Assembly: GCA_017390475.1 (NCBI GenBank)
Contig: JAFPBO010000024.1
Span: 1-38,516, forward strand
DNA length: 38,516 nt
Direction: 5' to 3'
From: Loktanella sp.
GTDB lineage: Bacteria > Pseudomonadota > Alphaproteobacteria > Rhodobacterales > Rhodobacteraceae
Shown here: piece by piece, positions 32,174-38,516 of the stretch
Layout: every line of letters begins with the position of its first letter
How positions within the stretch are numbered: the first letter of the stretch is position 1
Notes under the pieces: model-generated
What the model was told of the DNA's origin: nothing
The model's input: the letters and a program-made list of their open reading frames with translations, nothing else
Databases searched by the model: none
Made by a program: the position numbers and the translations under genes

Positions 32174-33304
32174 ATGAAACGGACGATTGTACTTGGTGCG
32201 GCGCTCAGCGCTGTCTTCAGCCTTCCTCTTGCCGCGCAGACATTGAATGTCGTGACAGCGGGCGACACCAATATGGTGGATTACATCAACGATTACCTTG
32301 GTCCCCTGTTCGAAGAACAGAACCCTGGCGTGACCGTGCGGGCGCTGGGGACAGGGCCGGGTGATGGTGGTAGTCAGGCGATGTATGAAAAGCTAACCGC
32401 TCAGAAAGACAACGACGTCTGGGATGTCGATGTCGGCGTGGTCCATCAGCGCATGGCCGGACAAATGGTGTCGGAAGGATTGCTGCAGTCCTATCGTGAC
32501 CGCACAGCGACAGACGAGCTCGTCAATGCCGCCAATGCAGAAAACGCGCTTGGCGTGGATGTGTCGGGCTATGTGATGCCTATGTTCCAAAGCCAGATTG
32601 CGATCGCCTATAATCCCGCTCTGGTCGATAACCCGCCACAAAGCTACAGCGACTTGGTCGAGTGGGCCGAGGCGAACCCCGGACAATTCGGGTACAATGG
32701 GATCACCGGTGGCATGGCGGGTGTCGGATTTGTCTTTGGCTGGATGTATGCCTTTTCGGATATGGCAGAGACGCTGATTAATGGGCCTTTTGACGAAGCT
32801 ACTCCCGCGTCCTGGTCACCGGCGCTGGAAGGACTGAAGGCGTTCAACCAATCCGCTACCATCACCCCCGGCAATGCCGGGACGTTGGATGCGCTGAACC
32901 GGGGCGAAATCGCGATGGGCCCGGTCTGGATGGATATGTTTTATACTTGGGTGGCCGATGGCCGTCTGAACCCCGAGCTGCAACTGCTGATCCCCACCCC
33001 GGGTATGCCGGGCCAGCCGATGTACTACGTTGTCCCTGACAAGGCAGCGCAGGCTGAACTGGCGGTCAAATTCATCGAACTTGCCACCTCACCGGAGGTG
33101 CAAGCCGAAGGCATCGTACGCCGCTTCAACTGGCTGCCGGGGATTGACGCGAATGCAGTCAAGGAACAACTGACCGCCGACGAATGGGCCGTGCTTTTTA
33201 CGGATGTGACGCCAGAGGTTTTAGCCGAACGGGGCATGTCGATGCCGCAGGCCGAATATTTCAGCGCCATTCTGGAAGCCTATGAGCGGCAGGTTTCCAA
33301 CTGA
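32174..33304 (+). CDS. ABC importer substrate-binding protein
   Basis: A protein of 376 residues with a signal peptide (about 1-21, cleavage near AAQ). The mature protein is a family-1-type extracellular binding protein (LNVVTAGDTNMVDYIND, then FEEQNPGVTVRALGTGPGDGG). Ligand not deducible; the phosphodiesterase at the operon end suggests a phosphodiester such as a glycerophosphodiester (inference). GTGGAGAAA before the ATG. A strong stem-loop follows the stop. Confidence 0.83.
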   Translation: MKRTIVLGAALSAVFSLPLAAQTLNVVTAGDTNMVDYINDYLGPLFEEQNPGVTVRALGTGPGDGGSQAMYEKLTAQKDNDVWDVDVGVVHQRMAGQMVSEGLLQSYRDRTATDELVNAANAENALGVDVSGYVMPMFQSQIAIAYNPALVDNPPQSYSDLVEWAEANPGQFGYNGITGGMAGVGFVFGWMYAFSDMAETLINGPFDEATPASWSPALEGLKAFNQSATITPGNAGTLDALNRGEIAMGPVWMDMFYTWVADGRLNPELQLLIPTPGMPGQPMYYVVPDKAAQAELAVKFIELATSPEVQAEGIVRRFNWLPGIDANAVKEQLTADEWAVLFTDVTPEVLAERGMSMPQAEYFSAILEAYERQVSN

Positions 33305-33311
33305 TCGCGCA

Positions 33312-33349
33312 GCCATGGCGCGGATGGGATAGCCCCGCCGCGCCATGGC
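33312..33349 (+). promoter_or_regulatory. Intergenic stem-loop after the ABC binding-protein gene
   Basis: Perfect 12-bp inverted repeat GCCATGGCGCGG / CCGCGCCATGGC with a 14-base loop and no T tract. It occupies the same position as the tctC-tctB hairpin and probably stabilises or partly terminates the message, raising binding-protein output. Confidence 0.65.
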
Positions 33350-33376
33350 ATCGTTCCCTGCATACCCGAGTGTTTC

Positions 33377-34252
33377 ATGTCTGACCCCCTTGCTATGCCA
33401 AAACCATCTGCGCAGTTGCGCGCGATGTTGCCCGGCCTTTTGCTGATCGCTCCGGCGATATTGGCGATCGCGCTGCTTTATGTCGTGCCTTTGGTGCGGT
33501 CGGTGGTTTTTGCCTTTGTCGATGCAGATGGCGGGTTTACGACGGCCCATCTTGCCACTGCGCTCGAACTATATCGCCGCGATGTGATCTTTACGGTGCT
33601 GGTTGCCCTGGCGTCGCTGTGTCTGATCGCAGTGATTTCCATCGCAATTGCGGGTTATCTGACACTGGGTGCCACGCCATGGGCGGTGACGGTCCTGCGG
33701 TGGCTGTATCGCTGGCCCTTGTTCATTCCGTTCATCGTGGCGGGTCAGACCGCGCGCAGTTTTCTGGCACGCAACGGGTTGCTGAACAGTCTTTTGATCG
33801 ACAGCGGGTTGATGGACCCGGCAACCGCGCAAAGCCTGCTGGACTGGCGCGGTCTGGTCCTGACATTCGCTTGGAAACAGGTGCCTTTTGTAACGTTGCT
33901 TTTGGCCGGGGCGATGGCCTCGGTTGACCGGTCGACGGTCGAGGCTGCACGGAACATGGGCGCAGGAAAGCTGCGCTGCCTGATCGAGATCCTGCTGCCT
34001 CAGGTGCGCGGCACGTTATCCGTGGGGCTGATCCTGTCGCTTGTCACCATCATGTCTGTTCTGTCCGTGCCGATGATGCTGATCGCCGGGAACCCGACGA
34101 TGATGACCTCGATGATGGCGCATCGGGTCACCTACTACGGCGATTATGCCGTCGCCAATGCACTGGGTCTGTTTTCATATCTGATCACGGTGGTCGCCGC
34201 TTTTGTCTATCTGCGCATGACATTGGCGCAGCAGCCGGAGAATGGCCGATGA
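33377..34252 (+). CDS. ABC importer permease 1
   Basis: A protein of 291 residues with about six membrane helices, beginning with a long helix (LLLIAPAILAIALLYVVPLV). The EAA loop that contacts the ATPase reads VEAARNMGAGKLRCLIEILLPQ, a normal form. Its end overlaps the next permease start (ATGA). Inner membrane, pairs with permease 2. Confidence 0.85.
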   Translation: MSDPLAMPKPSAQLRAMLPGLLLIAPAILAIALLYVVPLVRSVVFAFVDADGGFTTAHLATALELYRRDVIFTVLVALASLCLIAVISIAIAGYLTLGATPWAVTVLRWLYRWPLFIPFIVAGQTARSFLARNGLLNSLLIDSGLMDPATAQSLLDWRGLVLTFAWKQVPFVTLLLAGAMASVDRSTVEAARNMGAGKLRCLIEILLPQVRGTLSVGLILSLVTIMSVLSVPMMLIAGNPTMMTSMMAHRVTYYGDYAVANALGLFSYLITVVAAFVYLRMTLAQQPENGR

Positions 34253-35091
34253 AAACGACCTTTGTTGAAACCGCCATGTCAGGCGCGCGTCATCTGGCGG
34301 CGCAGGTGCTGCCTGCGATCATGATCGGTCTATGCGCCTTTGTCGTCTTTGGCCCGCTGGTCAATCTGTTTATGTGGGCCTTCGCTGAAACATGGTTTTT
34401 TCCGGCCCGCTATCCCACCGAATATGGCTTTGATTTTTGGAAACGGGTGTTCCGGCCGCGTGCCGGAGCATGGACGTCACTCTTCGCCTCGGTCTGGATC
34501 GCGTTGGCAACTGTCGGGCTGTCGATGGCGCTGGCGGTTCCTGCAGGCTATGCGCTGGCCCGTCTGACCCTGCCCGCCCGCACGCTGATCATGCTGATTT
34601 TTCTGTTGCCTCAAGCCTTTCCCAGTCTGCCGATCTTCGTCAACATTGCCCGGATGTTCTATGGCCTTGGCCTGAACGGCACTTACATCGGTGTGGTTCT
34701 TGTGCATTCGCTGCCGGGGCTGGTCTATGCCGTCTGGATCGCCACTGCCGCCTTTGCCGCCGTTGACCGCACGATGGAGGAAGCCGCGCGCAATCTCGGT
34801 GCCGGACCAATGCGCACATTCCAGGACATTACCCTGCCGCAGGCCTTTCCAGGTCTGATCGCCGCTTCGATCTTTGTGTTTCTTGACAGTATCGACGAAT
34901 TTACCGGCACGTTTTTCGTCGGCACACCCGATATATCGACACTACCAATCCTGATGTTCAACGCCTCGATGGGGGGAAATTATCAGATTGCCGCGATCAC
35001 CGCGCTGATCTTGCTGGTACCGTCGATTGGGTTCATGCTGGTGATCGAGCGCTTTCTGAAAGCTGATGTGCTGTCAAGGATCGGACGGTAA
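34249..35091 (+). CDS. ABC importer permease 2
   Basis: A protein of 280 residues with about six membrane helices. The EAA loop is MEEAARNLGAGPMRTFQDI TLPQ-like, intact. The start overlaps permease 1 by four bases, so the two are made in step. The phosphodiesterase gene follows after five bases. Confidence 0.85.
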   Translation: MKTTFVETAMSGARHLAAQVLPAIMIGLCAFVVFGPLVNLFMWAFAETWFFPARYPTEYGFDFWKRVFRPRAGAWTSLFASVWIALATVGLSMALAVPAGYALARLTLPARTLIMLIFLLPQAFPSLPIFVNIARMFYGLGLNGTYIGVVLVHSLPGLVYAVWIATAAFAAVDRTMEEAARNLGAGPMRTFQDITLPQAFPGLIAASIFVFLDSIDEFTGTFFVGTPDISTLPILMFNASMGGNYQIAAITALILLVPSIGFMLVIERFLKADVLSRIGR

Positions 35092-35096
35092 CCCGC

Positions 35097-35888
35097 ATGC
35101 TGATCGCTCATCTGTCGGACCTTCATATTTCTGCGGGCTTGCCTGAAACCGCCCCGGTTCGCCGTGATGCCCCGGAGATGGCGCGCCGCATCGTGGCGGA
35201 TATGATGGCATTGCCGCAGAAGCCGGACGCCCTGCTGATCACCGGGGATGTGGCTGATGGCGGATCAATAGCTGATTATGATCTGATCCGCACGATCCTT
35301 GCGCCGCTGACGATGCCTTTGTTCATGGTGCCGGGGAACCATGACCAACGCGCGCCGATGCGCACGACCTTCGGGGGGGATGTTCCTTTTGCAGATGCGC
35401 CTTTCCTATGTTTCGATGCAATGGTCGGGTCCGTCCGTATCATCGGGCTCGACAGTCTCATCCCCGGTAGGGTGGAGGGGGCACTTTGTCCTGACCAGCT
35501 TAACTGGCTTGCCGGACGGCTAGCTGTGGGTGATGCGCCGGTGTTCCTGATGCTCCACCATCCGCCTTTCGCCAGCGGCAATGCCCATTGGAATGCCACC
35601 GCGCTTTGTGAAGGTGTCCCACGGTTGGCGGAGATCCTGCGGGCGAGCCCTGCGCCCGTACGCTTGCTTTGTGGGCATGTGCATCAGGCGTTTCATACTG
35701 AATGGGCAGGTTGCTATGCTGCTGTGGCTGGCAGCCCGGCCTTTCAATATGGCTTTGGTTTTGATGCGCAAGAAGAACCACCAATCATTGACGGGCCTTA
35801 CGCGTGGTGGATGCATCATCAGCGGGCAGACAGAAGTTTTGCTGTGCATCCGCGCCTTATCGCCTTGCCGCAGCGCAAGGATTTGTAG
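35097..35888 (+). CDS. Calcineurin-like phosphodiesterase (GpdQ/CpdA type)
   Basis: A protein of 263 residues with the full two-metal site: Asp8 and His10 (SDLHIS), Asp51 (TGDVADGG), Asn81 and His82 (PGNHDQ), His154 or His155 (LHHPPF), His194 and His196 (CGHVHQ). Enzymes of this group split cyclic nucleotides or glycerophosphodiesters. There is no signal peptide, so it acts in the cytoplasm. As the last gene of an importer operon it probably hydrolyses the imported compound (inference), in the way GpdQ-type enzymes go with glycerophosphodiester uptake. Confidence 0.82.
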   Translation: MLIAHLSDLHISAGLPETAPVRRDAPEMARRIVADMMALPQKPDALLITGDVADGGSIADYDLIRTILAPLTMPLFMVPGNHDQRAPMRTTFGGDVPFADAPFLCFDAMVGSVRIIGLDSLIPGRVEGALCPDQLNWLAGRLAVGDAPVFLMLHHPPFASGNAHWNATALCEGVPRLAEILRASPAPVRLLCGHVHQAFHTEWAGCYAAVAGSPAFQYGFGFDAQEEPPIIDGPYAWWMHHQRADRSFAVHPRLIALPQRKDL

Positions 35889-35898
35889 TGTGAACAGG

Positions 35899-35923
35899 CG
35901 CTGAACCCCGTCCCCATTCAGCG
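35899..35923 (+). terminator. Weak hairpin after the phosphodiesterase gene
   Basis: Stem CGCTGAA / TTCAGCG (7 bp, 11-base loop) just after the operon end. There is no T tract, so it may be a transcript end stabiliser more than a terminator. Confidence 0.35.
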
Positions 35924-36088
35924 TCGAAGCTTGACCGCATCATTCATGTAAGTTTGTTAGGTAGTACAAAAGGGACTGCTGCATTAACCAAGGGGCAGAA
36001 TGGCAGGCAGTCGGTCCGCTCATGGATCACGGCTTGGATTACGCACTAAGTGATGTTATGATTACAGGTGATTACAATGGAGCACACT

Positions 36089-36340
36089 ATGCCGCAACGC
36101 GCCGCATCCGAACCCATCACCATCCGCACTGCGAAGGTGGCCGAGATCGACGCTTTGGCGGGTGCAATGGACCGTTCCCGTAACTACATCGTCAATCAGG
36201 CGATTGAGCAGTATCTTGAAGCCAATACCTGGCAGATGGATCGGATCAGAGACGGCATCGCCGCCGCCCGTGACGGCAAAGTCGCACCAGCGGGTGAGGT
36301 CTTTACAGGGATAGCTGCGAAGCACGGCTGGTCACGTTGA
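36089..36340 (+). CDS. RelB/CopG-type antitoxin
   Basis: A protein of 83 residues. A ribbon-helix-helix-like N-terminus (PITIRTAKVAEIDALAGAMD, then SRNYIVNQAIEQYLE) and a toxin-binding tail. The ATG at 36089 has GGAG at 36079-36082; an in-frame ATG at 36077 is possible but lacks a site. GATTACA occurs twice just upstream (36060-36066, 36070-36076), possible operator half-sites. The stop overlaps the toxin start. Confidence 0.8.
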   Translation: MPQRAASEPITIRTAKVAEIDALAGAMDRSRNYIVNQAIEQYLEANTWQMDRIRDGIAAARDGKVAPAGEVFTGIAAKHGWSR

Positions 36341-36645
36341 AGCAACTGGTCATTGCAGAACCTGCCGCCCGCGATCTCGAAGGGATCGTGGATTACATCG
36401 CTTTGGATAATCCTGTTGCAGCTGAAAAAGTGTATTGGGGCATCGTGAGTGCGGCAGAGAAGCTGCCTGACTTTCCAGCCTTGGGTCGCCCCGGACGTCA
36501 TCCCGAAACGCGGGAACTCAGTATCGCAGATTTGCCGTACCTGATCGTGTACGAGGTCGGCTCGGAGGCGGTAACAATTTTAGCGACATTTCACACCTCC
36601 CGCGATCTTGTAAAGGCGCTGCATAACAGGATGCAGGCAACCTGA
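36337..36645 (+). CDS. RelE/ParE-family toxin
   Basis: A protein of 102 residues beginning with TTG (36337) in the antitoxin stop overlap (TTGA). Features: LVIAEPAARDLEGIVDYIAL, GRPGRHPETRELSIADLPYLI, and TFHTSRDL at the end. This is the RelE/ParE superfamily; whether it hits ribosomes or gyrase is not decided by sequence. It forms the second toxin-antitoxin pair of the window. Confidence 0.82.
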   Translation: MKQLVIAEPAARDLEGIVDYIALDNPVAAEKVYWGIVSAAEKLPDFPALGRPGRHPETRELSIADLPYLIVYEVGSEAVTILATFHTSRDLVKALHNRMQAT

Positions 36646-36750
36646 CGGCAGTCACGTGGGCACAACAACCGCAGGTACTGTGTGTCATGGTATTGTTGCA
36701 TGCGGGCAATAGCGCACCTGAGGAAATTATACTTGCTGCATGAGAATGGT

Positions 36751-37245
36751 ATGACCAGCACCAAACAATCGGTCGAAATTGAACGCAAGTTCCTGATCAG
36801 GGAACTTCCGCCACTCGCAGGCTTGACATCAACGACAATTCAGCAGGGCTATTTTACCAAAGCAAGTGACTCGTTGGAGGTTCGATTGCGTCGCCGCGAT
36901 ACTGAGCACTTTCTGACGGTGAAGTCTCCGGGCACTGTGCAACGTTCTGAAATCGAGGTGGCAATCAGCGGTGATCAGTTTGAGGAACTTTGGCCTGCCA
37001 CTGAAGGACGTCGCATCGAAAAGATCCGTTACGTCGGCAAGCTGACGCAGGACCTTACATTTGAGTTGGATATTTTCAGTGGCCGTCTGGCACCTCTTGT
37101 TGTGGTCGAGGTAGAGTTTCCCACGCTTCAGGCGGCACAAGCGTTTGCTCCACCATCCTGGTTTGGGCGTGATGTGTCTGCTGATATTGCTTTCAAGGGA
37201 AAAACTCTGGCGATGTGTCCGTCGCATACTGTTGCGTTGGTATGA
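36751..37245 (+). CDS. CYTH-domain protein (triphosphatase-like)
   Basis: A protein of 164 residues. The CYTH signature ExExK is present as Glu9-Glu11-Lys13 (VEIERKFLI), followed by LEVRLRRRD and FLTVKSPG, basic residues that line the triphosphate tunnel. Family members are inorganic triphosphatases, thiamine triphosphatases or class IV adenylate cyclases; a single-domain protein of this size is most often a short-chain triphosphatase. The start at 36751 fits the family. A HAD-like hydrolase gene follows after 13 bases. Confidence 0.83.
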   Translation: MTSTKQSVEIERKFLIRELPPLAGLTSTTIQQGYFTKASDSLEVRLRRRDTEHFLTVKSPGTVQRSEIEVAISGDQFEELWPATEGRRIEKIRYVGKLTQDLTFELDIFSGRLAPLVVVEVEFPTLQAAQAFAPPSWFGRDVSADIAFKGKTLAMCPSHTVALV

Positions 37246-37258
37246 TCATGAGCATGCT

Positions 37259-37903
37259 ATGACAAAATGCATTATGCTTGATGTTGACGGAGTGCTGATT
37301 TCGGGGCGGCCAGTTGACGGTGCGCATTGGACGAGCGGCCTTGAGAAGGATCTTGGAATATCTCCAGAAAGCCTGACCCAACACTTCTTCCTGAAGTATT
37401 GGGACGACATCCAAATTGGCCGTAGCAATTTGCGCAGCTGCCTTGCAAAGGCATTGGCAGATATGAAAACCCAAGTCGAAGCTGATAACCTGATCCGCTA
37501 CTGGTTTTATAACGATAGTCGGGTTGATCATCAGCTTTTCGCATCCTGCTCTACACTAAGAAAGCATGGCCATCGCGTTTATCTCGTTTCTAATCAGGAC
37601 CATGAAAGGGCTGCATACATAATGAATGAGTTGGGTCTGTCGCAGCATGTCGATGGCCTGATCTATTCCGCTGCTATCGGCGTGGGCAAGCCCAGCCCAG
37701 CCTTCTTTGAGGCGGCTGAGGAAGCCTCAGGGGCGCTATTGAGTGAGATTCTCTTTATAGATGACACCGCAGAGAATGTAGCTGCTGCAAATGCCTGTGG
37801 GTGGACCGCCCACCTCTGGACCGGCGGTGAACGATTGGAGCGCCTGATCCAGCTGCAGGCTGAGGCTGGCCCACCCCAGAGGCGGCGACTTGATAAGAAG
37901 TAA
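37259..37903 (+). CDS. HAD-superfamily hydrolase
   Basis: A protein of 214 residues with all four HAD motifs: Asp8 and Asp10 (MLDVDGVL), Ser111-Asn112 (LVSNQD), Lys144 (VGKPSPAFF), Asp168-Asp169 (FIDDTAENV). The cap is a helical C1 type, as in phosphatases and haloacid dehalogenases; the exact substrate is unknown. It is probably co-transcribed with the CYTH gene, both acting on phosphate compounds. Confidence 0.85.
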   Translation: MTKCIMLDVDGVLISGRPVDGAHWTSGLEKDLGISPESLTQHFFLKYWDDIQIGRSNLRSCLAKALADMKTQVEADNLIRYWFYNDSRVDHQLFASCSTLRKHGHRVYLVSNQDHERAAYIMNELGLSQHVDGLIYSAAIGVGKPSPAFFEAAEEASGALLSEILFIDDTAENVAAANACGWTAHLWTGGERLERLIQLQAEAGPPQRRRLDKK

Positions 37904-38257
37904 TAGCGAAGCACGCCCAGACCAGCTCCTACGCGATCCTTGCGGCCCTTTCAGCTATATTCCATGCGCGCTTTTGGTTGAAAGCTTTTGTGGTTGCCGC
38001 CCGTAGTGCAAGAAGTTTTTGACCTTATTGGCGTGTGATCGAGTGCGAACTTTTGTCAGGCCTTTCGATGCGGCACTACCAAAAGCCGCTGGCCGGGATG
38101 GTGATCAGCGGATCGGGTCCAAATCTCGCATGCGTGCTTGCAGCACTAAGCTTTCACCTGGTTTTCCCAATCCTGATCTGTTCGATCGTTTTGCCCATTC
38201 AGGTCATCGTCTTCTCACACTCCCCTTGGCACCGTCGCTAGCAGTTCGACATGATAA
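37904..38257. other. Gap without a supported gene
   Basis: About 350 bp between the HAD gene and the IS110 remnant. Overlapping short frames (for example 38035-38241, +, mostly hydrophobic) have no recognisable domain or ribosome site. Possibly the flank of the IS110 element; its end was not identified. Confidence 0.4.
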
Positions 38258-38516
38258 TCATGCACCGCCTGCCAGCGCCGGATCCCTGTAATCTTCGTTC
38301 TTAGTCAGCATCGCCCAAATCTGGCGGGCCATCTTATTCGCCAGAGCAATCGCAACCAACATCTTGGGCTTGCGCGCCAACATGCGTGACAGCCAGCTGC
38401 CCTCCGTAATTGTGCGCCGTCCAAGCCAGCCCAGCCGCGACATTGCCCCGATGATCAGAAGGCGTCGGATATCGGCTTGGCCAGCCTTGGTCATCCGCCC
38501 CAAACGTTCCTTGCCT
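38258..38516 (-). CDS. IS110-family transposase, C-terminal part, cut by the window edge
   Basis: The residues LGRMTKAGQADIRRLLIIGA, SWLSRMLARKPKMLVAIALA and WAMLTKNEDYRDPALA are the C-terminal end of an IS110/IS1111-family transposase, and GKER continues in frame to the window edge. IS110 transposases join a RuvC-like N-terminal domain to a C-terminal part with a catalytic serine, and are guided by a bridge RNA. Only the last 86 residues or so are visible, so whether the full gene is intact cannot be judged. Confidence 0.8.
   Translation of the reverse strand, partial: GKERLGRMTKAGQADIRRLLIIGAMSRLGWLGRRTITEGSWLSRMLARKPKMLVAIALANKMARQIWAMLTKNEDYRDPALAGGA

Noticed and set aside
36037-36076. 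GATTAC repeated three times before the second antitoxin gene
   Set aside because: The repeat is only six or seven bases long with irregular spacing; it may be part of the operator but cannot be separated from chance.
38019-38291. A 90-codon plus-strand frame before the IS110 remnant
   Set aside because: It overlaps the minus-strand transposase end, has no domain and has no ribosome binding site.

Overview
The window reads as accessory, probably plasmid, DNA from a marine alphaproteobacterium of the Rhodobacteraceae (Roseobacter group). The case rests on a complete repABC replication and partition module at 22.0-25.5 kb, with an antisense RNA between repB and repC and palindromic parS-like sites in and after repC. 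It is supported by Roseobacter-type accessory families (DUF1403, ScpB-like, TTT and ABC uptake operons, IS5/IS6/IS110 remnants) and by fairly GC-rich coding DNA. No rRNA, tRNA or CRISPR array was seen.

Left part (0-11.9 kb): a membrane diguanylate cyclase, an Fsr-type MFS exporter, a broken DUF305 gene, a LysR regulator divergent from a CynX-type MFS carrier, a dead IS5-family element beside a broken HipB-like antitoxin, and a PAS-GGDEF cyclase. These are followed by a NalP-like lipoprotein subtilase with an autotransporter-type C-terminus, a divergent double cold-shock protein, a frameshifted secreted-protein gene and an IS6 remnant.

Middle (11.9-21.5 kb): a GntR/FCD regulator faces a seven-gene operon. 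tctCBA encodes a tripartite tricarboxylate-type importer. It is followed by an IlvD/Edd sugar-acid dehydratase of the L-arabinonate dehydratase type, a DapA-family enzyme, an RraA-fold aldolase-like protein and a ketoglutarate-semialdehyde-type dehydrogenase. The genes overlap or are closely packed and fit import of a sugar acid and its oxidation to 2-oxoglutarate, with a possible aldolase branch. A headless LysR fragment closes the block.

Replicon (21.5-29.9 kb): repA-repB-ctRNA-repC, parS-like palindromes, a ParB-like pseudogene with two nonsense codons, a ParDE-type toxin-antitoxin pair, a tyrosine recombinase with a dif-like inverted repeat near its 5' side, and eroded DUF1403 and ScpB-like genes. 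This looks like a maintenance cassette whose distal part has decayed.

Right part (30.0-38.5 kb): a LacI regulator with a likely operator diverges from a five-gene ABC uptake operon ending in a calcineurin-like phosphodiesterase. Then come a second toxin-antitoxin pair, a CYTH-HAD gene pair and the C-terminal end of an IS110 transposase running off the window.

Throughout the window several genes are broken by single-base indels or single nonsense codons while the rest of the reading frame is well preserved. This means either recent decay on an accessory replicon or residual sequencing error, and the sequence alone cannot decide between them.
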